Assembly (NCBI GenBank): GCA_947454735.1
Contig: CANGLK010000001.1
Location: 1 to 64,000 of the forward strand
From: Candidatus Nanopelagicaceae bacterium
GTDB taxonomy: Bacteria; Actinomycetota; Actinomycetes; Nanopelagicales; Nanopelagicaceae
Length of the DNA stretch: 64,000 nt
Reading direction: 5' to 3'
Below the pieces are notes generated by a model that had not been told where the DNA came from, searched no databases, and saw only the letters and a list, made by a program, of their open reading frames with translations. Below are positions 10,418 to 20,995 of the stretch, in pieces (positions within the stretch are counted from its first letter, which is position 1; every line of letters begins with the position of its first letter). The translations under genes were made by a program, and so were the position numbers.

Positions 10418-11293
10418 CTAGTTCGCTGCCGCAAAGACTGCGACTGGCTTGGCCTTGTCGATGCTGTTCTTGAGCAGTGCAATGAGGCGATTATCGGGAG
10501 AAAGTGCTGCAGTTAACTCATCCGTTGCATTTGCAGTAAGTGGTCGACCGAATGAGAGTTCGTTGACTCCCTCTAAGTCGAGTTCGCGGACCGGGAAGGT
10601 CGCACGTGCGACATCTGCAAGTTCGAGAGTAGTGAAGTTGCCGCCCTTGAGTTGATCAATTCCAATTGCTTGATCAAGAGTAAATCCTGCAACGCGTGTA
10701 CGGCGGAGAACATTGAGGTGTCCCCCGACTTTGAGCTCTGCACCAAGGTCGCGTGCAATCGCACGGATATATGTTCCGGCAGAACAGGTCACGGCGATAT
10801 CGACCAAAGTCGTGGCTTCCTTGTGACGAATATCGAGAATATCCAATTGAGAGATTGTGACTTTGCGAGCTGGGAGTTCAAACTCTTCACCTGATCGCGC
10901 ACGGTCATAGGCGCGCTTACCGTCGACTTTGATTGCAGAGACGTTGGTGGGACGCTGCATGATCTCGCCGACCATCGTGGCGAGAATGCGCTTGATATCT
11001 TCATCGCTGACACCAGTGGCATCTGCAGTTGAGGTGATTTCACCTTCATGGTCATCGGTGGTGGTTGATGCACCTAAAACTATTGTCGCCGTGTAGCTCT
11101 TATCGCCATCGGTGATGTACTGAAGTAGACGTGTTCCATTATTAAATCCAAGAACAAGCACACCTGTCGCCATCGGATCGAGAGTGCCTGCGTGACCTAC
11201 TTTGCGCGTATTGAGTGCACGACGTCCAATTGCCACAACATCATGGCTTGTCATACCTGGAGCCTTATCGACGACTAGGAATCCATCAGACAT
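10418..11293 (-). CDS. truB: tRNA pseudouridine-55 synthase
   Basis: Isomerises U55 to pseudouridine in the T-arm of tRNAs. The 291-residue protein has the TruB signatures DKAPGMTSHDVV and GHAGTLDPMATGVLVLG, whose aspartate is the catalytic residue (near residue 42), and CSAGTYIRAIARDLG further on. It lies between rbfA and ribF with short spacers, part of the nusA-infB translation operon. Confidence 0.97.
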   Translation of the reverse strand: MSDGFLVVDKAPGMTSHDVVAIGRRALNTRKVGHAGTLDPMATGVLVLGFNNGTRLLQYITDGDKSYTATIVLGASTTTDDHEGEITSTADATGVSDEDIKRILATMVGEIMQRPTNVSAIKVDGKRAYDRARSGEEFELPARKVTISQLDILDIRHKEATTLVDIAVTCSAGTYIRAIARDLGAELKVGGHLNVLRRTRVAGFTLDQAIGIDQLKGGNFTTLELADVARATFPVRELDLEGVNELSFGRPLTANATDELTAALSPDNRLIALLKNSIDKAKPVAVFAAAN

Positions 11294-11305
11294 ATTTCTT
11301 AAAGA

Positions 11306-11737
11306 TTATTCTTCGTCGATAACGCGCGGTTGCTTGTAAGCATCTTCTACAACTGGCTTTGCGCCTTCGCGAGCTTTTGCTACCTGAGCATCAAGCTCGT
11401 GAACTTTGTTCAGAAGTGTGTCCATTGCGCGAGCTGACTCTGGCAATCCATCAAGGATGAATTCGAGAGTTGGCGTAATGCGAGTACCGAGATCCTTGCC
11501 GACTGCCGAGCGAATGACGCCCTTTGCAGACTCAAGAGCCGCAGCAGTTGCAGAGCGCTCATCATCTTCACCAAATACGGTGTAGAAGATTGAGGCGTGC
11601 TGGAGATCTCCAGTCACGCGCGCATCGGTAATGGTGACAAAGCCAAGACGTGGATCTTTGATCTTTGTCTCGAGTAGCTGTGCCACTACTACCTTGATGC
11701 GGTCTGCAACTTTATCGCTACGGTGATTCTTTCCCAT
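11306..11737 (-). CDS. rbfA: 30S ribosome-binding factor A
   Basis: Cold-shock and 16S rRNA maturation factor with a single KH-like domain. The 143 residues begin with the typical RSDKVADRIKVVVAQLL and include DPRLGFVTITDARVTGDLQHA. The C-terminal tail is charged and variable, as is usual. It follows infB after 3 nt. Confidence 0.96.
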   Translation of the reverse strand: MGKNHRSDKVADRIKVVVAQLLETKIKDPRLGFVTITDARVTGDLQHASIFYTVFGEDDERSATAAALESAKGVIRSAVGKDLGTRITPTLEFILDGLPESARAMDTLLNKVHELDAQVAKAREGAKPVVEDAYKQPRVIDEE

Positions 11738-11740
11738 GAG

Positions 11741-14431
11741 TTATGCGCGCTTCTTCTCTTGCATCTCGAAGACCTCAATGATGTCTCCGACCTGAAGGTC
11801 AGCACCCTTACCTACGCCGATACCGCACTCAAAGCCCTCACGGACTTCGGTTGCATCATCCTTAAATCGCTTGAGAGATTCGATTGTGACGCTCTCTGCA
11901 ATTGTTGCGCCGGCACGGATAACGCGAGCCTTAGCGTTACGACGGATGATTCCGTTTGTAACGATAGAACCAGCGATAGTTCCAACCTTTGATGACTTGA
12001 AGAGATCGCGGACCTCTGCATTACCCAATACAACTTCTTCGAACTCAGGCTTAAGGAGACCCTTAAGAGAGAGCTCGATCTCTTCGATTGCGTTGTAGAT
12101 AACTGAGTAGAAGCGAACTTCGACGCCTTCTTGATCGGCGAAGATTGCTGTCTGTGGCTCTGGCTTAACGTTGAAGCCGATAACAACGGCAGTTGATGCA
12201 GATGCAAGAGTGATATCGCTCTTGGTAATTGCACCGACACCGCGGTGGATAACGCGAAGATCAACTTCAGCTCCGACATCAAGCTGCATGAGTGCATCTT
12301 CGAGCGCTTCGACAGAACCAGATACGTCGCCCTTGAGAATAAGGTTGAGCGTAGAAATCTTGGACTGTTCCATGAAGTCTTCGAGAGATACCTTCTTGCG
12401 AGCCTTTGCGAGCTGAGCATTGCGCTCTGCAGCCTGACGCTTCTCAGCGATCTGGCGAGCAGTACGGTCATCTTCAGCCACAAGGAACGTATCGCCAGCG
12501 TTAGGTACTGATGTAAATCCAAGTACCTGTACTGGACGTGATGGTCCTGCCTCTGTGACATTCTCGCCATGCTCATCGAGCATTGCACGAACGCGACCGA
12601 ATGAACCACCGGCGACGATTGCATCTCCGACCTTTAAAGTACCGCGCTGGACTAGAACAGTTGCAACTGGTCCACGACCACGATCGAGGTGAGCTTCAAT
12701 CGCAACACCACGAGCATCATCTTCTGCAATTGCACGAAGATCGATTGCAGCATCAGCTGTGAGCAAGATTGAGTTGATGAGGTCATCAACGCCTTGACCC
12801 TTCTTTGCCGAAACGTTTACGAAGATTGTGTCTCCGCCGTACTCTTCAGCGACAAGGTTGTACTCGGTTAATTGTTGGCGGACCTTATCTGGGTTCGCGC
12901 CTTCCTTATCAATCTTGTTAACAGCGACAACGATTGGTACATCAGCTGCTTGAGCGTGGTTAAGCGCTTCAATTGTCTGAGGCATGATTCCATCATCTGC
13001 TGCGACAACGAGAACGGCAATGTCAGTTACCTTCGCACCACGTGCACGCATAGCGGTAAACGCTTCGTGGCCAGGCGTATCGATAAATGTAATTGCGCGG
13101 TTAACGCCATCATGATCGTGGTGAATTTGGTAGGCACCGATGTGCTGTGTGATTCCGCCTGCTTCACCCTTAATGACCTCAGTCTTACGGATTGCATCAA
13201 GGAGCGATGTCTTACCGTGATCGACGTGACCCATAACAGTGACAACTGGTGGACGAGCCACGAGTAGATCTGGATCCATATCTTCTAGCTCTTGGGCTAG
13301 GTCGATATCGAAGTCCTGCAATAGCTCGCGATCTTCATCTTCAGGAGAGACGATTTCGATCTGGTACTTAAGCTGTGCGCCGAGAATTTCGAATGTATCT
13401 GCATCTACAGATTGTGTTGCAGTAACCATCTCGCCGAGGTGGAACAACGCTGAAACTAGCGCAGCTGGATCTGCACCAATCTTCTCTGCGAAATCTGCAA
13501 GCGATGAACCACGGCGCATACGAATCTTCGTATTGCCATCACCGTGAGGAATAACTGCGCCACCAAGTTGTGGTGCCTGCATATTGTCGAATTCTTCGCG
13601 AAGAGCCTTTCGTGACTTCTGCTTACGCTTTGAAGACTTGCCCTTTCCGAATGCACCCGCTGCAGATCCGCGACCACCGGGACCTCCGCCTGGACGACCT
13701 GGGCCGCCGGGACGTGGAGCTCCACCAGTTGATGGACCTGCATTGCGATATGGACCTGATGCTGGTGCACCTGCCCCACCTGGACGAGGTGCAAAACCTG
13801 GACGTGCTGGTCCGCCCGCACCTGCAGGACGTGGAGCACCTGGTCGTGCAGCAAAACCTGGACGTGGAGCACCTGGTCGTGGTGCGCCTGGACGTGCAGC
13901 GCCCAATGGACGTTGTGGTGGACGTGGAACTGCACCACCTGTTGAGAATGGATTATTTCCTGGACGAGGAGGACGTGGAACTGCCGCTCCTGCAGAGAAT
14001 GGATTGTTGCCAGGGCGAGGTGCAGCTGGTGCACCTGGAACTGGTGGAGCTGATGGTGCAGGAGTTGCAGGAGCATCTGGTGTTGCCGTGTATGCAGCAG
14101 CTGCAGCTGATGCCGCCGCTTCCGCCTCACGTGATGCCTTCAACGCAGCAAGATCAACGCCGAGCTCTGCTGCAAGTTCTGCAGCGAGTTCTGGATTGAC
14201 TTCAGCTGTCTTTGGAGCAGCAGCCTTCTTCGCTGCAGCTTTCTTGACTGGCTTCTTATCTTCAGCTGGCTTTGCATCGGGATATAACGCAATTAACTTG
14301 CGCGCTACCGGCGGCTCTACTGTTGATGAAGCTGATCGGACGAATTCGCCGAGTTCTTGTAACTTAGCAAGGACTTCCTTGCTTTCCATACCGAGTTGTT
14401 TTGCCAACTCATGTACACGGACCTTTGACAC
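11741..14431 (-). CDS. infB: Translation initiation factor IF-2
   Basis: GTPase that brings initiator tRNA to the 30S subunit. The 896-residue protein has an N-terminal helical domain ([12 protein letters not shown]), a long low-complexity region rich in Pro, Gly, Ala and Arg (about residues 110-265), then the G domain with [14 protein letters not shown] (near residue 402), DTPGHEAF and NKIDK, then domains II-IV. The start is GTG at 14431, supported by AGGAG 4 nt upstream. The ylxR gene often found between nusA and infB is absent; the 176-nt gap is too short for it. Confidence 0.97.
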   Translation of the reverse strand: MSKVRVHELAKQLGMESKEVLAKLQELGEFVRSASSTVEPPVARKLIALYPDAKPAEDKKPVKKAAAKKAAAPKTAEVNPELAAELAAELGVDLAALKASREAEAAASAAAAAYTATPDAPATPAPSAPPVPGAPAAPRPGNNPFSAGAAVPRPPRPGNNPFSTGGAVPRPPQRPLGAARPGAPRPGAPRPGFAARPGAPRPAGAGGPARPGFAPRPGGAGAPASGPYRNAGPSTGGAPRPGGPGRPGGGPGGRGSAAGAFGKGKSSKRKQKSRKALREEFDNMQAPQLGGAVIPHGDGNTKIRMRRGSSLADFAEKIGADPAALVSALFHLGEMVTATQSVDADTFEILGAQLKYQIEIVSPEDEDRELLQDFDIDLAQELEDMDPDLLVARPPVVTVMGHVDHGKTSLLDAIRKTEVIKGEAGGITQHIGAYQIHHDHDGVNRAITFIDTPGHEAFTAMRARGAKVTDIAVLVVAADDGIMPQTIEALNHAQAADVPIVVAVNKIDKEGANPDKVRQQLTEYNLVAEEYGGDTIFVNVSAKKGQGVDDLINSILLTADAAIDLRAIAEDDARGVAIEAHLDRGRGPVATVLVQRGTLKVGDAIVAGGSFGRVRAMLDEHGENVTEAGPSRPVQVLGFTSVPNAGDTFLVAEDDRTARQIAEKRQAAERNAQLAKARKKVSLEDFMEQSKISTLNLILKGDVSGSVEALEDALMQLDVGAEVDLRVIHRGVGAITKSDITLASASTAVVIGFNVKPEPQTAIFADQEGVEVRFYSVIYNAIEEIELSLKGLLKPEFEEVVLGNAEVRDLFKSSKVGTIAGSIVTNGIIRRNAKARVIRAGATIAESVTIESLKRFKDDATEVREGFECGIGVGKGADLQVGDIIEVFEMQEKKRA

Positions 14432-14546
14432 ATTTCTCCTGTCTTGGCCCGCATTAAAACTTGTGGGATGCGAGCCCTAGTTGTCGAACCTCATGATGTG
14501 AACGAGCTCATTTTTGCTTCATATCTTTCGCATCCATTTCTTATCT

Positions 14547-14568
14547 CCCCCTACCGAAAGCAAGGGGG
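14547..14568 (-). promoter_or_regulatory. infB leader hairpin and candidate -10 box
   Basis: In the nusA-infB gap (14432-14607) the minus strand carries CCCCCT...AGGGGG, a 6-bp GC-rich stem with a 10-nt loop and no T-run, so it is not a terminator. Upstream of it TAGAAT (14582-14587) is a good -10 box but lacks a clear -35. A nine-codon reading frame beginning ATGGATGCG lies between the hairpin and infB. Together they suggest an internal infB promoter with a structured leader of about 150 nt. Confidence 0.35.
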
Positions 14569-14607
14569 AAGTGATGGGCTGATTCTAGCGAAACGCCCGA
14601 GAATTTC

Positions 14608-15591
14608 CTATTCCGTTGGAGCTGGAGCGGTTGTGTCTGGGTGGATATCAATACGCCAGCCAGTCAGACGTGCAGCAAGGCGAGCATTCTGCCCATCCTT
14701 ACCGATAGCCAATGAGAGCTGGTAATCGGGGACGACTACCTTCGCGCTACGTGCATCAAGGTCAACAATCTCAACATTGCTCACCTTTGAAGGGGCGAGA
14801 GCATGCGCAACATATTTTGCTGGATCATCATCAAAATCGACGATATCAATCTTCTCGCCATTGAGTTCATCCATAACGGCACGGGCACGAGCACCCATTG
14901 GACCGATGAGCGATCCCTTTGGTGAAACGCCTGCGCGATGTGAGCGAACGGCAATCTTTGTGCGGTGGCCCGCTTCACGTGCAACGCCCATGATTTCAAC
15001 GATTCCATCTTTTACTTCAGGAACTTCGAGAGCAAAGAGCTGCTTCACAAGGCCAGGGTGGCTGCGAGACAACATGATCTCTGGGCCCTTCATACCTTGC
15101 TTTACCTCAACAACGAAACACTTGATACGTGCGCCATGTTCATATACCTCACCTGGAACTTGTTCTTGAGGTGGAATACGACCCTCGATACGGCCGAGGT
15201 TAACGTTGACCATCTTTGGATCGCGGCCTTGCTGAATCACGCCAGAGATAACATCACCGACAGAAGTGGTGAACTCCCCCACAATCTCAGCATCGTTGGT
15301 TGCGCGCATCGCTTGCTTAATAACTTGGCGGGCAGTTGATGTTGCAATGCGACCGAATCCATCAGGCGAGTCAACTTCTTCAGCAATCTTCTCGCCGAGT
15401 TCATTAAATGCAGGAATGATAATTTGAATTTCACCAGTCTCGCGATTGAGGCGAGCTTGGGCATAACGATTAGGTTCATTTCCCTGGTTATATGCAGTGA
15501 GAACACCGACTTCGATAGCTTGAATCAACTGCTCGAGTGACATTCCCTTCTCAGTTGTGAGGGCGGCGAGAGCTTCCATTTCAACATGCAT
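14608..15591 (-). CDS. nusA: Transcription termination/antitermination factor NusA
   Basis: RNA polymerase-binding factor controlling pausing, termination and rRNA antitermination. The frame can start at 15630 inside rimP, but ATG 15591 is chosen: it lies 1 nt after the rimP stop and gives the normal actinobacterial N-terminus (EMEALAALTTEKGMS), about 327 residues. Domains in order are the N-terminal polymerase-binding domain, S1 (about residues 110-180), and two KH domains (GPMGARARAVMDELNGEKIDI; SLAIGKDGQNARLAARLTGW). The acidic repeats of enterobacterial NusA are absent, as usual for the phylum. Confidence 0.96.
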   Translation of the reverse strand: MHVEMEALAALTTEKGMSLEQLIQAIEVGVLTAYNQGNEPNRYAQARLNRETGEIQIIIPAFNELGEKIAEEVDSPDGFGRIATSTARQVIKQAMRATNDAEIVGEFTTSVGDVISGVIQQGRDPKMVNVNLGRIEGRIPPQEQVPGEVYEHGARIKCFVVEVKQGMKGPEIMLSRSHPGLVKQLFALEVPEVKDGIVEIMGVAREAGHRTKIAVRSHRAGVSPKGSLIGPMGARARAVMDELNGEKIDIVDFDDDPAKYVAHALAPSKVSNVEIVDLDARSAKVVVPDYQLSLAIGKDGQNARLAARLTGWRIDIHPDTTAPAPTE

Positions 15592-15592
15592 G

Positions 15593-16066
15593 TTAGTTCT
15601 CGTCCTTTCGGTTAAATTCAATTTCAACAACTGCGCGCTTGATATCAGCGAGAGAGATCACAACTTCCTTGGTTTCTTTCTTCTCAACAACGGAAAGAGT
15701 GAGATCAACATCTGTATTGGATGTAATGCGACCTGTAATAACGATGCCATCTGTCTTTGTAACCTTAAGGAGTCGGGTGACATTTTTTGCAAAGTGGCGG
15801 GGAAGAGTAAGTGGACGGTCGATTCCAGGAGAGGTAACTTCAAGAGTAAATGGCGTCTCACCCATAAATGCAGCTTCATCTACGAGTTCTGAGACGAGCT
15901 TTGAAGCGACGGTAACTTGATCGAGATTGAGTGCGCTCTCGCCATCGACAATGACAGTCACGATGCGGTGATTGCCTGGAGTAACGAGATTTACCTCTTC
16001 GAGGTAGTAACCAGCTTCTTGTAGCGCTGGAGTAATAAGTTCTGCGATCTGATCTTTAATTGCCAT
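15593..16066 (-). CDS. rimP: Ribosome maturation factor RimP
   Basis: Assembly factor for the 30S subunit. The 157-residue protein has the family pattern: GYYLEEVNLV, then VIVDGESALNLDQV, and FTLEVTSPGIDRPLTLPRHF near residue 80. It opens the rimP-nusA-infB-rbfA-truB-ribF run and is 50 nt downstream of the TSUP permease gene. Confidence 0.94.
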   Translation of the reverse strand: MAIKDQIAELITPALQEAGYYLEEVNLVTPGNHRIVTVIVDGESALNLDQVTVASKLVSELVDEAAFMGETPFTLEVTSPGIDRPLTLPRHFAKNVTRLLKVTKTDGIVITGRITSNTDVDLTLSVVEKKETKEVVISLADIKRAVVEIEFNRKDEN

Positions 16067-16116
16067 AGCTTTGCCGTCCTATTCTGTTGTTATTCAGTTG
16101 TCCTGCGGGTCAAAAT

Positions 16117-16896
16117 TTACTGCAAGTAGAGCGAGTATCCAAGTCGAAGAATCAATAAGCCAGTGACAATTAGATAGAAGATACGGATAAAACCCGAACC
16201 CTTCTTAATTGCTAGGTGAGAGCCTGCATATCCCCCAGCCAGGTTGGCAATTGCGAGAAATAGGCCAATCTTCCAGAGGATTCCGATTCGAAAACCCACA
16301 ACGATGATTGATGCGAGGTTAGTCGTCGCATTGACGACCTTTGCGATGGCAGAGGCTCCGACAAATGCAAAGCCCATAATTGCAACGAGCGCAATCATCA
16401 ACATAGTTCCTGTACCCGGACCGATCAATCCATCATAGAAACCGATGAGAGTCGCAGCGATAGCACCGATCACCATCAACTTTCGAGGTGAGTGTTTTTC
16501 GACATGCACCTTGCCGAGATCTGGCTTGAGAAGTGTGTAGAAGAAGATTGCAATCATCATAAAGAAGATTGAGCTCTTAAAGCTCTGTGCAGAGATATGT
16601 GAAGCAAGAAGCGCTCCCCCACATGCTCCAAAGAATGCGGGAATAACCATTGCAAGTAGGAGCTTTGGATCTGTCTTAATCGATTTGCGATATTTGATTG
16701 CCGCAGTTGAAGTGCCGAAGAAAGCAGCAGTCTTAGATGTTGCTACAACCGATACCGGATTATGATCAGGGAAGGAGAGCAGCATCGCAGGAGTTTGAAT
16801 CAACCCACCACCGCCAGCGATTGCATCGACAAATCCTGCTGAGAACATCGCTAGGAAGAGCAAGGCGACGTTCAGCGCGGAGAGATCGTAAAACAT
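16117..16896 (-). CDS. TSUP-family (TauE/SafE) membrane permease
   Basis: Integral membrane protein of 259 residues with about seven or eight hydrophobic helices. Family marks are FVDAIAGGGGLIQTPAMLL near the N-terminus and the second-half repeat GFYDGLIGPGTGTMLMI. TSUP proteins move anions such as sulfite, sulfonates or organosulfur compounds; the substrate here cannot be read from the sequence. Its ATG lies 1 nt after the proS stop, so it belongs to the proS transcript, although it is not part of the usual proS-rimP pairing. Confidence 0.9.
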   Translation of the reverse strand: MFYDLSALNVALLFLAMFSAGFVDAIAGGGGLIQTPAMLLSFPDHNPVSVVATSKTAAFFGTSTAAIKYRKSIKTDPKLLLAMVIPAFFGACGGALLASHISAQSFKSSIFFMMIAIFFYTLLKPDLGKVHVEKHSPRKLMVIGAIAATLIGFYDGLIGPGTGTMLMIALVAIMGFAFVGASAIAKVVNATTNLASIIVVGFRIGILWKIGLFLAIANLAGGYAGSHLAIKKGSGFIRIFYLIVTGLLILRLGYSLYLQ

Positions 16897-16897
16897 A

Positions 16898-18631
16898 TTA
16901 CTTAAGCGAAGCTAGAGTCTTTGCGATCTCATCGACTGCAGAACCGACTGCAATCTCAGACTTCTCACCGCTCTTGCGAACGCGGACTTCAACATTGCCT
17001 TGCTCGAGAGCCTTGCCTACGACAACGATCATCGGAATACCAATCAGCTCTGCATCCTTAAATTTCACGCCAGGACTTGTGCCGCGGCGATCATCGAGCA
17101 TTACTGAGATTCCACGACCTTCGAGATCGGCAGAGATCTTCTCGGCCGCTTCAAAGAGTGAATCATCCTTGCCAGCGACAACAACGTGAACTTTCGCAGG
17201 AGCAACCTCGACTGGCCAAGAGAGACCGATCTCATCATGTGTCTGCTCAGCAATAGCTGCAACTGCGCGCGATACACCTATTCCATATGAACCCATTGTG
17301 ACAACCTGGCTCTTACCGTTCTGATCGAGAACGGTGAGATTGAGGGCATCTGCATACTTGCGCCCCAGTTGGAAAATATGGCCAATTTCAATAGCGCGAT
17401 CGATGACCACTGCTGTATCGCACGTTGGGCAAGAGTCGCCTTCGCGAATCTGCGCTGCCTCAATGTAATGATCTACTTCAAAGTCGCGACCATTCACAAC
17501 ATTGAGCGCATGCTTTTCTCTTGCATTGGCACCTGTCACCCATGAAGTTCCTGGTGCAATACGAGGATCTGCATAGACGGTAATGCCATTCTTCTTCGCA
17601 TCCTGAGGGCCGATGTAACCCTTAACGAGTCCTGGGAACTTTGCAAAATCTGGCTCTTCAAAGACGCGGATCTCATTGACTCCTGGCATATTCGCTTGGA
17701 GTCGTTTGATATCTACTTCACGATCTCCTGGAACAAGTACGCTGATTGCAACGTCATCTGCCATCAACATAACGTTCTTCAAAGTCGAAGCACCTGTATA
17801 TCCTCCACCAAACTTTGAATTGAGAAGTTCAACCAATGAATCAATTGTTGGAGTGTTAGGTGAATCAAATACTTCAAGAGCACCGATTCCTGATGGGTCA
17901 ACTGCTGCAACCTTTGTCGTCATCGCCTCAACGTTTGCGGCATATCCACACTTGGGGCAGAGAACATATGTGTCCTCACCTGTTGGACAAGGAGCCAAGA
18001 ACTCTTCCGATGAAGATCCGCCCATTGCGCCAGCCACAGCTGAAACGATGTTGTACTTCATGCCAAGGCGATCAAAAGTCTTAATGTAAGCAGCGCGGTG
18101 CCTCTGGTAAGACTCAACAAGACCTTCATCAGTGAGGTCGAATGAGTATGAATCCTTCATAACAAACTCGCGCCCGCGGATGATTCCTGAACGTGGTCGC
18201 GCTTCATCGCGATACTTCGTCTGAATTTGATAGAGAGCTAGTGGAAGATCTTTATACGAGGAGTACTCGCCCTTGACCATCAAGGTGAACATCTCTTCAT
18301 GCGTTGGACCGAGAAGATAGTCAGTGCCTTTGCGATCTTGGAGGCGGAATAAATCTGGGCCGTACTCAGTCCAGCGGTTGGTCTGCTCATATGGATCGCG
18401 TGGGAGCATTGCTGGGAAGTGAACTTCCTGGAAGCCAGCTGAATCCATCTCCTGGCGGACAACGTTTTCGATATTGCGAAGGGTGATAACACCGAGTGGC
18501 AACCATGAGTAAATACCTGCCGCAATACGGCGGATATATCCAGCGCGCACTAATAGGCGGTGACTTGGGACCTCAGCATCAGCTGGATCATCACGCAGGG
18601 TACGAAGAAAGAGTGTGGACATTCGCAACAT
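16898..18631 (-). CDS. proS: Prolyl-tRNA synthetase (bacterial type)
   Basis: Class II aminoacyl-tRNA synthetase. The 577 residues show motif 1 and 2 regions ([40 protein letters not shown]), a YbaK-like editing insertion (about residues 225-385) that marks the bacterial ProS type, motif 3 ([15 protein letters not shown]) and a C-terminal anticodon-binding domain. It follows ispG after about 50 nt. The gene order ispG-proS is common in actinobacteria. Confidence 0.97.
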   Translation of the reverse strand: MLRMSTLFLRTLRDDPADAEVPSHRLLVRAGYIRRIAAGIYSWLPLGVITLRNIENVVRQEMDSAGFQEVHFPAMLPRDPYEQTNRWTEYGPDLFRLQDRKGTDYLLGPTHEEMFTLMVKGEYSSYKDLPLALYQIQTKYRDEARPRSGIIRGREFVMKDSYSFDLTDEGLVESYQRHRAAYIKTFDRLGMKYNIVSAVAGAMGGSSSEEFLAPCPTGEDTYVLCPKCGYAANVEAMTTKVAAVDPSGIGALEVFDSPNTPTIDSLVELLNSKFGGGYTGASTLKNVMLMADDVAISVLVPGDREVDIKRLQANMPGVNEIRVFEEPDFAKFPGLVKGYIGPQDAKKNGITVYADPRIAPGTSWVTGANAREKHALNVVNGRDFEVDHYIEAAQIREGDSCPTCDTAVVIDRAIEIGHIFQLGRKYADALNLTVLDQNGKSQVVTMGSYGIGVSRAVAAIAEQTHDEIGLSWPVEVAPAKVHVVVAGKDDSLFEAAEKISADLEGRGISVMLDDRRGTSPGVKFKDAELIGIPMIVVVGKALEQGNVEVRVRKSGEKSEIAVGSAVDEIAKTLASLK

Positions 18632-18682
18632 GGCGCGAGCCTACCGCGTAAGTTGCAAATGATTGGTGAAGTTAAAAGCTAA

Positions 18683-19834
18683 TTACGAGGTGAGAACTGT
18701 TGGCTCGCCTGAAGCAACTCCGGCAGCTTCCATCTCTTCTGCAAGGCGCATCGCTTCTTCAATGAGAGTCTCAACGATCTGTGCTTCAGGAACAGTCTTG
18801 ATGACCTGACCCTTAACGAAGATCTGACCCTTTCCATTTCCTGATGCAACGCCGAGATCTGCCTCACGCGCCTCACCAGGACCATTGACGACGCAACCCA
18901 TAACAGCAACGCGAAGTGGAACAGTCATTCCTTGCAAGCCAGCTTGAACCTTCTCGGCCAATGTGTAGACATCAACCTGTGCGCGGCCGCATGATGGGCA
19001 TGAAACTATTTCAAGCTTTCGTTGACGAAGATTGAGAGATTCAAGGATAGACATACCGACCTTGATCTCTTCAACAGGAGGTGCTGAGAGCGATACGCGA
19101 ATGGTGTCGCCAATTCCTTCAGCGAGAAGGATTCCAAATGCTGTTGCAGATTTGATTGTTCCTTGGAAGATAGGTCCAGCTTCTGTAACACCGAGGTGCA
19201 ATGGGTAATCACATTGAGCAGCAAGAAGTCGATAAGCGCTCACCATAGTGACAGGATCGTGATGCTTTACAGAGATCTTAATATTGCTAAAGCCGTGCTC
19301 TTCAAAGAGGCCAGCCTCCCAGAGCGCAGATTCTGCAAGTGCCTCTGGAGTTGCCTTGCCATACTTTGCGAGAAGTCGTGGATCAAGTGAACCTGCATTG
19401 ACGCCGATGCGGATAGGAATTCCCGCATCTCCTGCAGCCTTTGCAACTTCCTTAACTTTGTCATCGAACTGCTTGATATTGCCTGGGTTAACGCGAACTG
19501 CGGCGCACCCTGCATCGATTGCAGCGAAGATGTACTTTGGCTGAAAGTGAATATCTGCAATCACTGGAATCTGTGACTTCTTTGCAATGTGCTTGAGCGC
19601 ATCTGCATCATCTTGTGATGGGACTGCTACTCGCACAATCTGGCATCCAGATGCTGTGAGCTCTGCAATCTGTTGCAAGGTAGCGTTGACATCAGATGTA
19701 AGAGTTGTACACATTGATTGAACGCTGACCGGTGAATCTGAGCCAACACCAACGTTGCCGACCATCAGCTGCTTCGTCTTGCGACGTGGAGCTAGTGGCT
19801 TAAGAGGGGCGCTTGGAATTCCGAGATCAACCAT
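18683..19834 (-). CDS. ispG: 4-hydroxy-3-methylbut-2-enyl-diphosphate synthase
   Basis: Iron-sulfur enzyme of the MEP isoprenoid pathway that makes HMBPP. The 383-residue protein has the TIM-barrel start [18 protein letters not shown] and the [4Fe-4S] ligands in [10 protein letters not shown] and [16 protein letters not shown]. dxr, an earlier MEP enzyme, lies upstream in the same operon, with rseP between them. Confidence 0.97.
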   Translation of the reverse strand: MVDLGIPSAPLKPLAPRRKTKQLMVGNVGVGSDSPVSVQSMCTTLTSDVNATLQQIAELTASGCQIVRVAVPSQDDADALKHIAKKSQIPVIADIHFQPKYIFAAIDAGCAAVRVNPGNIKQFDDKVKEVAKAAGDAGIPIRIGVNAGSLDPRLLAKYGKATPEALAESALWEAGLFEEHGFSNIKISVKHHDPVTMVSAYRLLAAQCDYPLHLGVTEAGPIFQGTIKSATAFGILLAEGIGDTIRVSLSAPPVEEIKVGMSILESLNLRQRKLEIVSCPSCGRAQVDVYTLAEKVQAGLQGMTVPLRVAVMGCVVNGPGEAREADLGVASGNGKGQIFVKGQVIKTVPEAQIVETLIEEAMRLAEEMEAAGVASGEPTVLTS

Positions 19835-19855
19835 GAGCCGTATTCTGCCCGAAAA

Positions 19856-20995
19856 TTAAAGATTGAGCGAGACAGGATTGATGATGTCGGCGACTACTAA
19901 GAGAACTGTGAGAATTCCGAGTAGAACAACGACTACCCCGGTTATTGGTGTAAGGACATTCACATCAATAGGAGCTGGACGTGGCTTCTTGCGAAGGCGG
20001 GCGTAGAGCGCGCGTACTTCGTCAGCAATTGCAACCGCCATATGTCCGCCATCGAGCGGCAAGATAGGCAAGAGGTTGAAGAGACCAACGAAGATATTGA
20101 GGGAGGCGACGAGCAAGATAAATGTTGCAAGGCGCTCATTGTTATTGAGTTTATCGCTACCCACTGCCTGTCCAGATACACGAGCTGCCCCCACTACTCC
20201 AACGAGTCCATTGGGATCGCGCTTTTCATGAAGGAATGTCTCGCGAAATAGTTGTGGAACCTTAGATGGAAGGGTGACGAGCGACTTAGCTGATTCCTTT
20301 GTGAGGACCCAACCCGCCTTTGCGCTCTCGGATGTAGATTTAATAAACCCATCGCGCTCTGTACCGAGAGCGGTGATAACTCCGAGCATGTAGCGCTTTG
20401 CATCATTGTTATAGGCAGGCGCTACATCAATTGAAATTTTCTCGCCTCCGCGCTTAAGAACGAAGTTCATTACTGCGCCCTTGGATTGACCGATCTTGAC
20501 CGCATCCTTAGACCACTGAGTCACGGCTTCGCCATTGATTGAGATTATTTCATCGCCCGGTTTAAATCCGGCAGATGCCGCAACGGAACCGGATTGAACC
20601 TCTGAAATTACAGGTGTAATAGTCGTATAACCGACGGCGAAGAAGATAGAGAAAATAAGAAGGAAGCCAAGGATGAAATGTGCGGTAGAGCCTGCTCCGA
20701 GGACGATTAACTTCTTCCAAGAAGGCGCTGAGATAAATGCGCGATTGAGCTCACCTTGTGGCATCTCATCCGTAGGAGTCATGCCTTCGATACGGCAGTA
20801 TCCACCGGCGGGAATCGCCTTTATTCCATATTCTGTCTCTCCGCGCGTGATTGACCAGATGCGGCGGCCAAAGCCAACGAAAAATTCTGAGACCCACATT
20901 CCAAATCTTCTTGCGGTGAGGAAATGTCCAAGCTCATGAAGCATGACTGAAATAAGTAGAGCAAGTACAAATGCGATGATGCCTAGAATCTCCAT
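19856..20995 (-). CDS. rseP: Site-2 intramembrane zinc protease (RseP/Rip1-like)
   Basis: M50 membrane metalloprotease that cuts membrane-embedded substrates such as anti-sigma factors. In its 379 residues the catalytic HELGH is at 20-24 inside the first membrane helix. A PDZ domain covers about residues 125-195, and the second metal ligand motif LPLDGGH lies near residue 325. The start overlaps the dxr stop by 1 nt (TAATG). The gene order dxr-rseP-ispG is typical of actinobacteria. Confidence 0.95.
   Translation of the reverse strand: MEILGIIAFVLALLISVMLHELGHFLTARRFGMWVSEFFVGFGRRIWSITRGETEYGIKAIPAGGYCRIEGMTPTDEMPQGELNRAFISAPSWKKLIVLGAGSTAHFILGFLLIFSIFFAVGYTTITPVISEVQSGSVAASAGFKPGDEIISINGEAVTQWSKDAVKIGQSKGAVMNFVLKRGGEKISIDVAPAYNNDAKRYMLGVITALGTERDGFIKSTSESAKAGWVLTKESAKSLVTLPSKVPQLFRETFLHEKRDPNGLVGVVGAARVSGQAVGSDKLNNNERLATFILLVASLNIFVGLFNLLPILPLDGGHMAVAIADEVRALYARLRKKPRPAPIDVNVLTPITGVVVVLLGILTVLLVVADIINPVSLNL

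Noticed and set aside
13584..14480. Long plus-strand open frame of 298 codons opposite infB, Pro/Gly/Arg-rich
   Set aside because: It is the antisense of the low-complexity IF-2 N-terminal region; GC-rich repeats keep stops out of the opposite frame. IF-2 itself is unmistakable.
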